NCBI GenBank assembly: GCA_018896395.1
Contig: JAHIMN010000069.1
Span: 1-5,702, forward strand
Direction of reading: 5' to 3'
From: Verrucomicrobiota bacterium
GTDB lineage: Bacteria > Verrucomicrobiota > Kiritimatiellia > JAAZAB01
Length of the DNA: 5,702 bases
Below, piece by piece: positions 1 to 5,702 of the stretch; the stretch's first letter is position 1; each line of letters opens with the position of its first letter. The translations under genes were made by a program, and so were the position numbers. The notes below the pieces were generated by a model. The model did no database searches. It was not told the origin of the DNA and saw only the letters and a program-made list of their open reading frames with translations.

Positions 1-758
1 GCCTTGACCCAGTAATAATAGAAGACATGGCTGGCGCTTGCCTGGATATCGTCATAGCCCCGGATTGTCACCGTTCCGATCAGGGCGGCGTTGCCCACGT
101 TGGTGTCCGTACTGCGCCAGATCTCATACTTTATGGCGGCATCCACGGTCTGCCACAACACGCGAATCTTGGAGCTGAACGTCCCCTTGGAGGCCGAGAT
201 GTTGGAGGGCGTCAGCAGGGCGGCCCGCCAACCGCTGGCGAAATCGCTATTAGTGCTCATGTCCGGCGTGCAAGAAAAGACCCAGTAATAATACGTCAAG
301 ATGGCCTCAACGGTGGTATCGTCATAAGTCGTGACCGCCGCGGGTACCGTTCCCAACAGCGAGGCCAGGCCGATATTGGTATAAATACTGCGCCAGATCT
401 CATAATTCACGGCGCCGCTGGAACCAGTCCAACTCAGGGCGACGCGGTTAGTGTACGTGCCGCTGGTGGCCGTCAGGCCGGTTGGCGCCGGCAGAAAACG
501 CCAGCCCGAATCCGGTATGCTGAAGGCGCTATCCCCACCGTAATCGTTGATGGCCCGCACCCAATACCACCGTTTAAGGCCCGGATTGACGGTGGTATCA
601 TAATACGTAAGGTTGGTCGCCGTGCCGACCAGCGTGGCCGAGGCCAGGATGTTGGTATTGGCTCGCCAGACTTCATAATGGTTCACGTTCGTCGTCGCCT
701 GCCAGCTCAGCTGAACACCGCCGGTGTCCGTGCCGGCGCTGGCCGTCAGACCGGTCGG
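1..758 (-). repeat. Three tandem FN3-coding modules, period 273-276 bp
   Basis: The equivalent motif (plus-strand CGCCAGA followed by a CATA element) starts at 115, 391 and 664. The spacings are 276 and 273 bp, or 92 and 91 codons, the usual size of one fibronectin type III domain. The two left modules share an identical 19-bp segment at 110-128 and 386-404 that encodes Y-E-I-W-R-S. The third module at 664-677 has diverged (Y-E-V-W-R-A). The array may continue past the left edge. Confidence 0.75.
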
Positions 759-2111
759 GGTACCGACACCGATAATCAATACCTGGACAGTGACAGACAC
801 GGTCGAGCTTATCGTTCCGACCGGTGTATACACGGTAGTGCTATTGGTGGTATCCACGGTCTGGATCGTCAGGGTTCCGTTATAACTGCCGACGTTCGTG
901 GTCATGTTGACGAATTGGACCGTAATGGCACGGCCTTCCCCGTTTGTGCAGGCGCCGTTAGTGCCGTCCAATAGCAGCCAGGCCGAGGTGCTGGTCACGT
1001 CATAACGCATGCCCGCACGCGGCGTGACGGCGTTGTTGCTGAGCCATAGGTTGGTCACGGCCGGTTGGTCGCCTTTTGAAATGGTCTGCGAGTAATTTAT
1101 CCAGCTCACTGCCGGTATGGGATGAGAAACAGCGGTGGCGACAACCGTGACTTGATCCGTTACGCCGGCACCAACGTCGGTAACCACGTCAAGAGTGGCG
1201 GTATGAATACCCACATTTACGTTAGTGAAAGTCAAGGTGATGGTATTGGTGACATTCGTCAAAGTGCCGGCACACGGCGCCACGGTCATCCAGGGTGCGG
1301 GTGGTCCATTGGTGGTGATCGTAAATGCAGGTTCACCGAGACCGGACATGACGACAATGTCAAAAGACTGCGTGGAAAGCAAAGGCGTATTCCCCTGCAT
1401 GACCCAACTGTTTGTCAACGTCTTCGGTCGCACTTCGTACACCACGAAGAGGGCATGGTCGTAGATATAGACATTGTCGAGGTAGGTGGTTGCACCCCCG
1501 CCGTTATATGTGTCGAACCCGTTCATGGCGGCAATGTTCGTGTTGGCAAACCCGAGGTTCGTGGTCAGTAGATTCGTGCCTTGGGCAATCTGCCACGACT
1601 TGATCGAATAATCCATAAACACATCCAGGTTGGTTACCCAGGTGTTCGAAGCCACGGGCGGAACCGTCATGCCGTAAACCGTTTGCGTGATGGTAACCCA
1701 GTTGCTGGCGCTCCCGTCATAGGCGACAAAATAGCCGTTGCTGCTCAAGTATAAGACCGCCACAGTGTTCGTGTTCACGTCCGGATAATTGGTGCCTTCG
1801 TAGCGCACCAGTTGGACTTCCAGGTGAAGCCACATATTGGTGGGGCTGGCATTCGTAAAACGGTTGGAAAGCGTCGTGTCAATGGGGAGCATGGCGGCTT
1901 TGGTACTGTTGGAAGCCGCGATATTGGTTTGCACGATAACATTGGTGTCGGAGGCGTACCAGTAATTCAAGCCATTCGTAAGCTGCGTGCCCTCGTCATA
2001 GCTTTCGAACGTGTCGAAGTACACGTTGGTCAAGGCGCTGGCGCGATTGGGCGCCAGCCAGCTCAAAGCCGCAACGCACACGATTGCCGACCATATCTTG
2101 ACTGTTTTCGT
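1..2111 (-). CDS. Secreted multidomain protein with LamG-like, BACON/Ig-like and three FN3 domains (partial, C-terminus outside window)
   Basis: One open frame runs on the minus strand from an in-frame TAA at 2136-2138 to the window edge, about 703 codons from the chosen start. Residues 1-26 form a signal peptide (K2 and K5, hydrophobic core I10-A20, cleavage after A24-S25-A26). Residues ~27-215 begin YFDTFESYDEG and close with YLDNVYIYDH, the pattern of a concanavalin-like/LamG beta-sandwich. Residues ~220-310 and ~320-440 resemble BACON or Ig-like domains (PAPWMTVAP; YNGTLTIQTVD). FN3 modules start near residues 452, 541 and 632, each with a Y-E-(I/V)-W-R motif and two with a YYYWV-type strand. 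The protein is rich in Thr and Asn. No catalytic domain is visible, so a surface or carbohydrate-binding adhesin, or the front of an exported enzyme, is inference. The start is taken as ACG at 2109-2111 because GAGGGG lies 8 nt upstream and the signal peptide begins there. The first conventional start is GTG at 2079-2081, inside the hydrophobic core. Confidence 0.8.
2033..2111 (-). other. Signal peptide coding segment
   Basis: Read from the ACG at 2109-2111, the first 26 residues have a positive n-region (K2, K5), a hydrophobic stretch I-W-S-A-I-V-C-V-A-A-L-S-W-L-A and a c-region ending in A-S-A before L27. This fits Sec signal peptidase I. C12 sits in the middle of the hydrophobic core without a lipobox context, so a lipoprotein is unlikely. 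The mature protein would begin LTNVYFDTF. Confidence 0.65.
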
Positions 2112-2176
2112 TTTACAATCCCCTCGGATGAAGGTTTAGGATGATCAAGTGCTAATGCTTTTAGGTCTTTATTTAA

Positions 2177-2204
2177 ATAATGCACTATTACACGCGATAA
2201 TGCA
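2177..2204. promoter_or_regulatory. AT-rich operator-like palindrome and direct repeat upstream of the exported-protein gene
   Basis: TGCACTAT at 2181-2188 and ATAATGCA at 2197-2204 form an inverted repeat matching at 7 of 8 positions around an 8-bp centre. The octamer ATAATGCA also occurs at 2177-2184, exactly 20 bp, about two helical turns, before its second copy. On the minus strand a TTGCAT / 17 bp / CATTAT arrangement overlaps these sites, so they could be a promoter with a regulator site for the gene starting at 2111. The regulator is unknown and no experiment supports this; AT-rich DNA gives such matches by chance fairly often. Confidence 0.35.
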
Positions 2205-2216
2205 AACAAAAGATGT

Positions 2217-2264
2217 ATAAAATAACACCCGGGGTGGTAACAAACGGCCGGGGGTTACCCCGCC
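2217..2264 (-). terminator. Probable intrinsic terminator of the cupin gene
   Basis: On the minus strand, GGGGTAAC pairs with GTTACC-A-CC across a loop of about 12 nt, giving an 8-bp stem with one bulged A. A T-rich run (TTATTTTATA) follows. The hairpin starts inside the last codons of the cupin gene and includes its TAA stop. The U-tract is imperfect, so termination strength is uncertain. Confidence 0.5.
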
Positions 2265-2851
2265 CTGGTCAAGGCTGTAATTAATTTGCGATGCTGGGGA
2301 AATCGCTCCAGCAGGTTGGACCGTCGTCCCGCCGCGAAATCCTGGAACTCGAAGCCCGGCGCCACGGTACAACCGATGAGCGCATAACCACGTTGACTGG
2401 CCCGCCCGCAATCCGTCAGCCGACGGATAGCGACTGCCTGCCCGCAATGCTGCGCATAGCGCTGTAGGCGGGCGGGCGCGGCCAGCCGCGCCCCCATCCA
2501 CGTGCCGGCTGGAATAACAACCTGGAACTGTTCGCCGGCGGTCGCACGACGGCCCAGGCGCACTTCCCTGGACGTCCCGTCGGGTGCGATCATGGCCAGG
2601 AGCAGGGCGCTGCCATCATAAAAATGCCATTGTTCATCCGACGCGAGCCGGTGCAGGGTTGATATTTGCGTGCCGGCCAGTAGGAAATAAATCGAGGTTG
2701 AGAAAGAACGCGGTCCCCGGTAACGTGCCGGCAAGGCCGCAGCCGGGATTTGCTCAACCGAGCGGTATATCTCGCGGAAATACCCGCCTTCGGGATGTGG
2801 CTGGAGCGCCAGCTTGGTTATCCAATACCTGGACGTTGGTTGCATGCGCAT
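2255..2851 (-). CDS. Cupin_5 / DUF985 family protein with an in-frame 26-residue insertion
   Basis: The 198-residue product carries the DUF985 (Cupin_5) signatures in order: HPEGGYFREIYRS (19-31), STSIYFLL (51-58), LHRLASDEQWHFYDG (66-80, likely metal-ligand region with H67, E73 and H76), IPAGTWMGARL (113-123), GCTVAPGFEFQDF (160-172) and FPQHRKLITALTR (184-196). It is a small cytosolic beta-barrel protein. The family's biochemical role is poorly defined; a sugar or small-molecule binding or isomerase function is only a guess from the fold. Residues ~126-151 are not expected in the family: joining A125 to S152 gives GARLAASQRGYALIGC, which fits the family pattern and a length near 172. The extra segment is encoded by a palindromic 78-bp element. 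The start is the ATG at 2849-2851, with only a weak ribosome site (GGGATAA) and a good promoter ~43 bp upstream. An alternative ATG two codons later cannot be excluded. Confidence 0.88.
   Translation of the reverse strand: MRMQPTSRYWITKLALQPHPEGGYFREIYRSVEQIPAAALPARYRGPRSFSTSIYFLLAGTQISTLHRLASDEQWHFYDGSALLLAMIAPDGTSREVRLGRRATAGEQFQVVIPAGTWMGARLAAPARLQRYAQHCGQAVAIRRLTDCGRASQRGYALIGCTVAPGFEFQDFAAGRRSNLLERFPQHRKLITALTRAG
2400..2477. repeat. 78-bp palindromic (REP/MITE-like) element inserted in the cupin gene
   Basis: The segment is bounded by perfect 10-bp inverted repeats, GCCCGCCCGC at 2400-2409 and GCGGGCGGGC at 2468-2477. Inside lies a hairpin with 11-nt arms, CGC-A-ATCCGTC (2407-2417) and GACGGAT-A-GCG (2422-2432), with one A-A mismatch and loop AGCC. 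A second small hairpin is GCGC-ATA-GCGC (2452-2462). The length is 78 bp, exactly 26 codons, and matches the extra residues of the host protein. I see no clear target-site duplication and no second copy in this window. Confidence 0.55.
2474..2493. repeat. 20-bp perfect inverted repeat next to the inserted element
   Basis: GGGCGCGGC (2474-2482) and GCCGCGCCC (2485-2493) are perfect reverse complements separated by CA. The repeat overlaps the right terminal repeat of the 78-bp element and lies in codons for A-R-L-A-A of the cupin protein. It may be part of the insertion scar or simply GC-rich coding sequence. Confidence 0.4.
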
Positions 2852-2893
2852 GGTTTATCCCGTTTAAAGGGGCACAACTCACAACGGCATTCT

Positions 2894-2921
2894 ATTATAG
2901 GTTAAGGAAATGGATATGCAA
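2894..2921 (-). promoter_or_regulatory. Sigma70-type promoter of the cupin gene
   Basis: Read on the minus strand, TTGCAT (2916-2921) and TATAAT (2894-2899) are separated by 16 bp. The -10 box is a perfect consensus. The expected start near 2887 leaves a leader of about 36 nt before the ATG at 2851. A weaker plus-strand -10 candidate for queC, TATAAC at 2938-2943, lies close by, so the two divergent promoters may share or overlap this region. Confidence 0.6.
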
Positions 2922-2987
2922 GCGTGCAAAATCAAGCTATAACCATCTTTACGTCGGCCGGGGTTTGCGGTAAGTTGCAATCCATAC

Positions 2988-2996
2988 GGAGGAGAG
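2988..2996 (+). promoter_or_regulatory. Strong ribosome binding site of queC
   Basis: GGAGGAGAG lies 9 nt before the ATG at 3006 and fixes that start. It is the clearest Shine-Dalgarno in the window. The leader from about 2950 to 3005 shows no convincing preQ1 riboswitch fold. Confidence 0.75.
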
Positions 2997-3005
2997 TATA
3001 CCCAA

Positions 3006-3737
3006 ATGAAAAGTGCGGTAATTTTATTGAGTGGCGGGCTGGATTCCTCCACCTTGCTTCATTACGTAAAAAGCAAGCTTGATTCCCGGCCGCTCTATGC
3101 CCTGACGATCCGCTACGGCCAGAAACATGTGCGCGAAACTGCCTGCGCCTTTGCCCAGGCGCGCGCGGCGGGCGTTGAAGAACACCGGCAGGTAGATATT
3201 GCCTTTTTCGGCGAACTGGTGGCCGGCGCCTCGGCCCTGACCGATCCGGCCGTGCCGGTGCCGGCGCTGGCCGAATTGGCGCCGGGTCAGCTTGACCAGC
3301 CGCCGACCTACGTGCCCAATCGCAACATGCTGTTCCTGGCGCTGGCCGCCGCATATGCCGAAGCCAAGGGCATCGCCAATGTTTTTTACGGTGCTCAGGC
3401 ACAGGACCGTTACGGTTACTGGGACTGCACTCCGGAATTCCTGGATCGGATGAACGCCGTACTGGGCCTCAATCGCCGTCAGCCGATCATCCTGCACGCG
3501 CCCTTCATGATGATGCACAAGAGTGAGATTCTTAAGATCGGCCTGGACCTGGGGGTGAATTACGCCGAGACGTGGAGCTGTTACTGCGGTGAAGACAAAT
3601 CATGCGGCGTATGCCCGTCCTGCATGGAACGTCGGGCCGCCTTTGCAGCCTTGCATGTCGCCGACCCGGCTGCGGGACGGACGCCAGCCGCCGGACGCCA
3701 GCCGCCGGACAGGAGAAAACGACACGAGCGGGGATAA
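3006..3737 (+). CDS. queC: 7-cyano-7-deazaguanine synthase QueC
   Basis: QueC converts 7-carboxy-7-deazaguanine, ammonia and ATP into preQ0 in the cytosol, a step of queuosine tRNA modification (and other deazapurine pathways). The 243-residue product opens with the PP-loop ATP-binding motif SGGLDSST at residues 9-16. It continues with IRYGQKH (35-41), TYVPNRNMLF (101-110), YGAQAQDRYGYWDCTPEF (128-145) and HKSEILKIG (171-179). It has the zinc site C192, C200, C203 and C206 in CYCGEDKSCGVCPSCMERR. All expected active-site and zinc residues appear intact. The family is normally about 220-230 residues. The extra tail after HVADPA (~222-243) is Pro/Arg-rich and is encoded by a 14-bp tandem repeat, so it is probably not functional. 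No queD, queE, queF or folE is in the window. The start is set by GGAGGAGAG upstream. The gene is divergent from the cupin gene and convergent with the clpX-like gene. Confidence 0.96.
   Translation: MKSAVILLSGGLDSSTLLHYVKSKLDSRPLYALTIRYGQKHVRETACAFAQARAAGVEEHRQVDIAFFGELVAGASALTDPAVPVPALAELAPGQLDQPPTYVPNRNMLFLALAAAYAEAKGIANVFYGAQAQDRYGYWDCTPEFLDRMNAVLGLNRRQPIILHAPFMMMHKSEILKIGLDLGVNYAETWSCYCGEDKSCGVCPSCMERRAAFAALHVADPAAGRTPAAGRQPPDRRKRHERG
3679..3710 (+). repeat. 14-bp tandem repeat at the 3' end of queC
   Basis: GGACGCCAGCCGCC occurs at 3679-3692 and 3693-3706, followed by a partial third copy (GGAC, 3707-3710). Because 14 is not a multiple of 3, each copy is read in a different frame within the queC tail (about residues 225-235). 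Confidence 0.85.
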
Positions 3738-3804
3738 ATCCGGAGTTTGCCACGCGTAACGCATGGTCTGCCGTCCGTTTTCACTCTTCGCTGGGCGGGC
3801 ATTC

Positions 3805-3890
3805 GGCGTCCGGTGTCAGGCGTCTGTCCTTACTCTTCTCTGGTCCGGTCTCCGGCGTCTGGCTTCTGGTGTCCGCTTTCAGGCGGGCTC
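3805..3890. repeat. Degenerate GGCGTC/GACGCC minirepeat block, inverted relative to the queC repeat
   Basis: The block contains repeated variants such as GGCGTCCGGTGTCAGGCGTCTG (3805-3826) and CCGGTCTCCGGCGTCTGG (3845-3862), then CTTCTGGTGTCC. The core GGCGTC is the reverse complement of the GACGCC core in the queC-end repeat, so the two blocks face each other. The block spans the stop codon (3830-3832) of the clpX-like gene and encodes its last ~19 residues. The 92 bp between the two stop codons contain no clear intrinsic terminator; imperfect pairing of the two blocks could serve that purpose, but this is speculation. Confidence 0.6.
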
Positions 3891-5455
3891 TTAAAGCTTT
3901 CCACTACCCACCGGGACAGCTCCCGGTCGGGCGCCTCGACGATCGCCCGTGTGATTTCAAATGCGGTCCGCCCTGTGTTTTTGGAGATCAGTTTCAAACC
4001 GTGCTGGAAGTCCCGGAATTTTTCGCTGAAAATTGTGCGCATGGTTTTGTCCTGCGTGGTGCTCAGTTCCACGAGCAGGTCCACGGCCTCGTCGCTGAAG
4101 ACCAGGTCCAGGGCATGCTCCTCCTTAAAGCGGCGCGCGAATTCCGCCACTTCCGATTTCAGCAGGTTGCGCTGGGATCGCTGGTTCTTGCGGAGCAGGC
4201 TCTTGAGCGCGCTTTCCGGGTCCGTGACGGTGTCGGAATCAGCCTCAAAGTTTTTAACGGCGGTCGAGGGTAACTGGAATTTGAAATTGCGGAACACCTG
4301 CTCCATCACGGTCATCAGCCCGCGTGCGCCGGTCTGCTCCAGAATAGCCCGCGTGGCGATTTCAGCGATGGCCTCCTTGGTGATCGTAAAATCAATGCCG
4401 TAACCGCTGAAATCCTGGCGGTACTGTGCCAGGATGCTGTCCTCCGAGGTCAGCATAATCTGCTGGAGATCGGCGGCGGTCAGCGCGTCGCAGGTCACCC
4501 GCACGGGGAGCCGCCCGATGAATTCCGGCTCAAACCCAAAATCAATAAAGTCCCGGGTTTGGGCCAACTTCAGGTATTCATAGTCGGCCCGCGGGGTCTT
4601 GTCGGTCTGTGTGAACCCGATGGGCGCAACGCTGACGCGTTGTTTCACCCGCTCGGCCAGCCGGTCGAAGGCGCCGCTGACAATGAACAGGATGTGGCGC
4701 GTGTTAATGGTGCGCCGGGGCGGCTGGCCACTGCGTTGGAGTTGCATGATGGCTTCCATCTGGCCGAGCAGGTCGGTCTGGCTCTGCAGGCTGACGTCAG
4801 TTTCCTCCATGAGCTTGAGCAGGTTGACCTGCACGCCGCGCCCGGAAACGTCGCGGCCATAGGAGGTGGGCGCTCCGGCGATTTTATCAATTTCGTCAAT
4901 ATAAATAATTCCATATTGCGCCAGGTCCACGTTGCCGTCGGCGGAGCGCGCCAGGTCCCTGACCAGGTCCTCGACGTCGTGCCCGACATAACCGGTTTCA
5001 GAAAACTTGGTGGCATCGGACTTGACGAACGGCACACCGATCAGCCGGGAGATACAGCGCATCAGGTAGGTCTTGCCCACCCCCGTGGGACCCAGGAGGA
5101 TAATATTCTGCTTGGCATAATCGCGCTTGCGCAGGGCCGGGTTTTCCAGGCATTGCCGCACGTGGTTATAATGGTCGCAGATTGCCACGGCCAACACCTT
5201 CTTGGCCTCCGCCTGCTGGATGACATACCGGTCGAGATAGTCCCGGATATCACGCGGCTTCAGGTTGAACTCGCGTATGCGCCGGAGCTTTTCAGCCGTC
5301 GCCGCATCGTCGCCCGGCGGGGGGCGCTCGCCGTGATCGGCCGATGCGGGTGCCGCGTCGGGGCGAACCAGCGGGTTGGCGTGCGCTTGGCGCAGTATGT
5401 CCTGAAATTGCTTCTGCCAGTCGTCCATGGGGCTTTTAGGTTCGTCAGCGCTCAT
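3830..5455 (-). CDS. ClpX-like AAA+ unfoldase lacking the zinc domain, with a second C-terminal small-domain-like region
   Basis: The predicted 541-residue protein has the ClpX core: LKPRDIRDYLDRYVIQQ (65-81), Walker A GPTGVGKT (122-129), pore loop GYVG (155-158), Walker B IIYIDEID (183-190), RDVSGRGVQ (201-209), arginine finger in FIGRLP (R315) and sensor 2 in TGARGL (R378). The ClpP-docking tripeptide IGF is kept at 279-281, so partnership with ClpP is plausible. There is no N-terminal Cys4 zinc domain; residues 1-60 are charged and Pro-rich. The RKH substrate loop of ClpX is absent, replaced by a longer Gln-rich segment (~225-248). After the normal small domain comes an extra ~120 residues; LDLVFSDEAVDLL (449-461) resembles IDFTITKEAIAEI (354-366) and suggests a duplicated small domain without sensor 2. 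The last ~19 residues come from minirepeats. The ATG at 5453-5455 is preferred over GTG at 5591-5593 because a promoter ends just before it and the added residues are not family-like. The usual ClpX is about 420 residues. Confidence 0.88.
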   Translation of the reverse strand: MSADEPKSPMDDWQKQFQDILRQAHANPLVRPDAAPASADHGERPPPGDDAATAEKLRRIREFNLKPRDIRDYLDRYVIQQAEAKKVLAVAICDHYNHVRQCLENPALRKRDYAKQNIILLGPTGVGKTYLMRCISRLIGVPFVKSDATKFSETGYVGHDVEDLVRDLARSADGNVDLAQYGIIYIDEIDKIAGAPTSYGRDVSGRGVQVNLLKLMEETDVSLQSQTDLLGQMEAIMQLQRSGQPPRRTINTRHILFIVSGAFDRLAERVKQRVSVAPIGFTQTDKTPRADYEYLKLAQTRDFIDFGFEPEFIGRLPVRVTCDALTAADLQQIMLTSEDSILAQYRQDFSGYGIDFTITKEAIAEIATRAILEQTGARGLMTVMEQVFRNFKFQLPSTAVKNFEADSDTVTDPESALKSLLRKNQRSQRNLLKSEVAEFARRFKEEHALDLVFSDEAVDLLVELSTTQDKTMRTIFSEKFRDFQHGLKLISKNTGRTAFEITRAIVEAPDRELSRWVVESFKSPPESGHQKPDAGDRTREE

Positions 5456-5461
5456 GGAGAA

Positions 5462-5490
5462 ACTATAAGCCAATGACTCCCGCCAGGCAA
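5462..5490 (-). promoter_or_regulatory. Sigma70-type promoter giving a probable leaderless clpX-like mRNA
   Basis: On the minus strand, TTGCCT (5485-5490) and TATAGT (5462-5467) are separated by 17 bp. Only six bases separate the -10 box from the ATG at 5455, so the expected transcription start falls on or next to the A of the start codon. No Shine-Dalgarno is present just before that ATG, which agrees with leaderless translation. Confidence 0.55.
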
Positions 5491-5593
5491 TCAATATCGT
5501 GCTCCCGTCGCGAACCAAGGCAATGTCGTAAACCGCTTTGGATTGTATTCCCTGATTTTCTCTGCTTGACTCCACGCAATGATCTGATATCAC

Positions 5594-5702
5594 TGGCGGC
5601 CCATAGGGACGCCGAGGCTGTAGGAGTTTAGACTGTAGACTGCCAGGCTCCGCGGCGTGTCCCGCCGACCAGGCTACGCCGAAGCGCTACGCCCAGGCGA
5701 GA
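5594..5702. other. Non-coding GC-rich edge with short inverted and direct repeats
   Basis: No gene is supported here. GGCG-G-CCC-ATA-GGG-A-CGCC (5595-5613) folds as a hairpin with one mismatch. CGGCG and CGCCG (5653-5657, 5663-5667) form a second small hairpin. CTGTAG is repeated in the segment around 5619-5640, and GCTACGCC occurs twice between 5671 and 5695. The style matches dispersed intergenic minirepeats rather than coding sequence; there is no T-run after either hairpin to call a terminator. Confidence 0.4.

Noticed and set aside
27..974. Long plus-strand open frame of 315 codons
   Set aside because: It is antisense to the FN3 modules of the exported protein, whose frame shows clear domain motifs. 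The plus-strand translation has no recognisable family and is low-complexity Gly/Arg-rich.
2950..3005. preQ1 riboswitch in the queC leader
   Set aside because: A riboswitch would be biologically sensible, but I could not find the conserved stem-loop plus A-rich tail of class I, nor a convincing class II or III pattern. A covariance-model search would decide.
2932..3518. Minus-strand open frames across the start of queC
   Set aside because: They lie antisense to the PP-loop and core motifs of queC and show no family resemblance.
3930..3952. Inverted repeat CGGGCG / CGCCCG
   Set aside because: Six-base arms within GC-rich coding sequence of the ClpX-like gene are expected by chance.
4559..5476. 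Plus-strand open frame of 305 codons
   Set aside because: It is the complement of the ClpX-like core, which has every expected AAA+ motif. The open frame is a by-product of GC-rich codon usage.
5456..5593. Upstream GTG start adding 46 residues to the ClpX-like protein
   Set aside because: The extra residues are not family-like, and a good promoter with its start at the ATG of 5455 falls inside this stretch.

Overview
The window looks like a piece of a fairly GC-rich bacterial chromosome. It holds four protein-coding genes: one runs off the left edge and three are complete. The PVC superphylum (Kiritimatiellota, Lentisphaerota or Verrucomicrobiota) is my best guess for the host. Three things point that way: a secreted Thr/Asn-rich protein with tandem fibronectin type III modules of the 'Y-E-I-W-R-S' type, a ClpX-like ATPase with a non-standard layout, and GC-rich minirepeats between genes that spill into coding ends. 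This assignment is by style only, with no marker gene to prove it.

Layout. Positions 1-2111 (minus) carry the N-terminal ~703 codons of a large exported multidomain protein: signal peptide, LamG-like domain, two BACON/Ig-like domains, then three FN3 modules of 91-92 residues. Positions 2112-2254 are an AT-rich spacer with a 24-bp imperfect palindrome and a terminator-like hairpin. Positions 2255-2851 (minus) are a DUF985/Cupin_5 protein interrupted in frame by a 78-bp palindromic element. Positions 2852-3005 are a divergent promoter region with a good sigma70-type promoter for the cupin gene. Positions 3006-3737 (plus) are queC, for 7-cyano-7-deazaguanine synthase. Positions 3679-3900 hold GACGCC/GGCGTC minirepeats between the convergent queC and clpX-like genes, reaching into the 3' end of each. 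Positions 3830-5455 (minus) are a ClpX-like AAA+ unfoldase without the usual zinc-finger domain and with an apparent second small domain. Positions 5456-5702 hold its promoter and GC-rich repeat-like sequence.

The genes do not form an obvious pathway. queC belongs to queuosine/deazapurine synthesis but no partner gene is present. The ClpX-like protein keeps the IGF tripeptide used to dock ClpP, but no clpP is visible. The cupin and the large exported protein lie in the same direction but appear to be separate units, given the hairpin and the long AT-rich spacer between them.

The most interesting points are: (1) a 78-bp element with terminal inverted repeats that adds 26 residues in frame to the cupin protein; (2) an apparent ACG start codon for the exported protein, with no ATG, GTG or TTG available at the right place; (3) an apparently leaderless clpX-like mRNA; (4) the apparent duplication of the small domain in that ClpX-like protein; (5) minirepeats that have become the C-terminal tails of two convergent genes.
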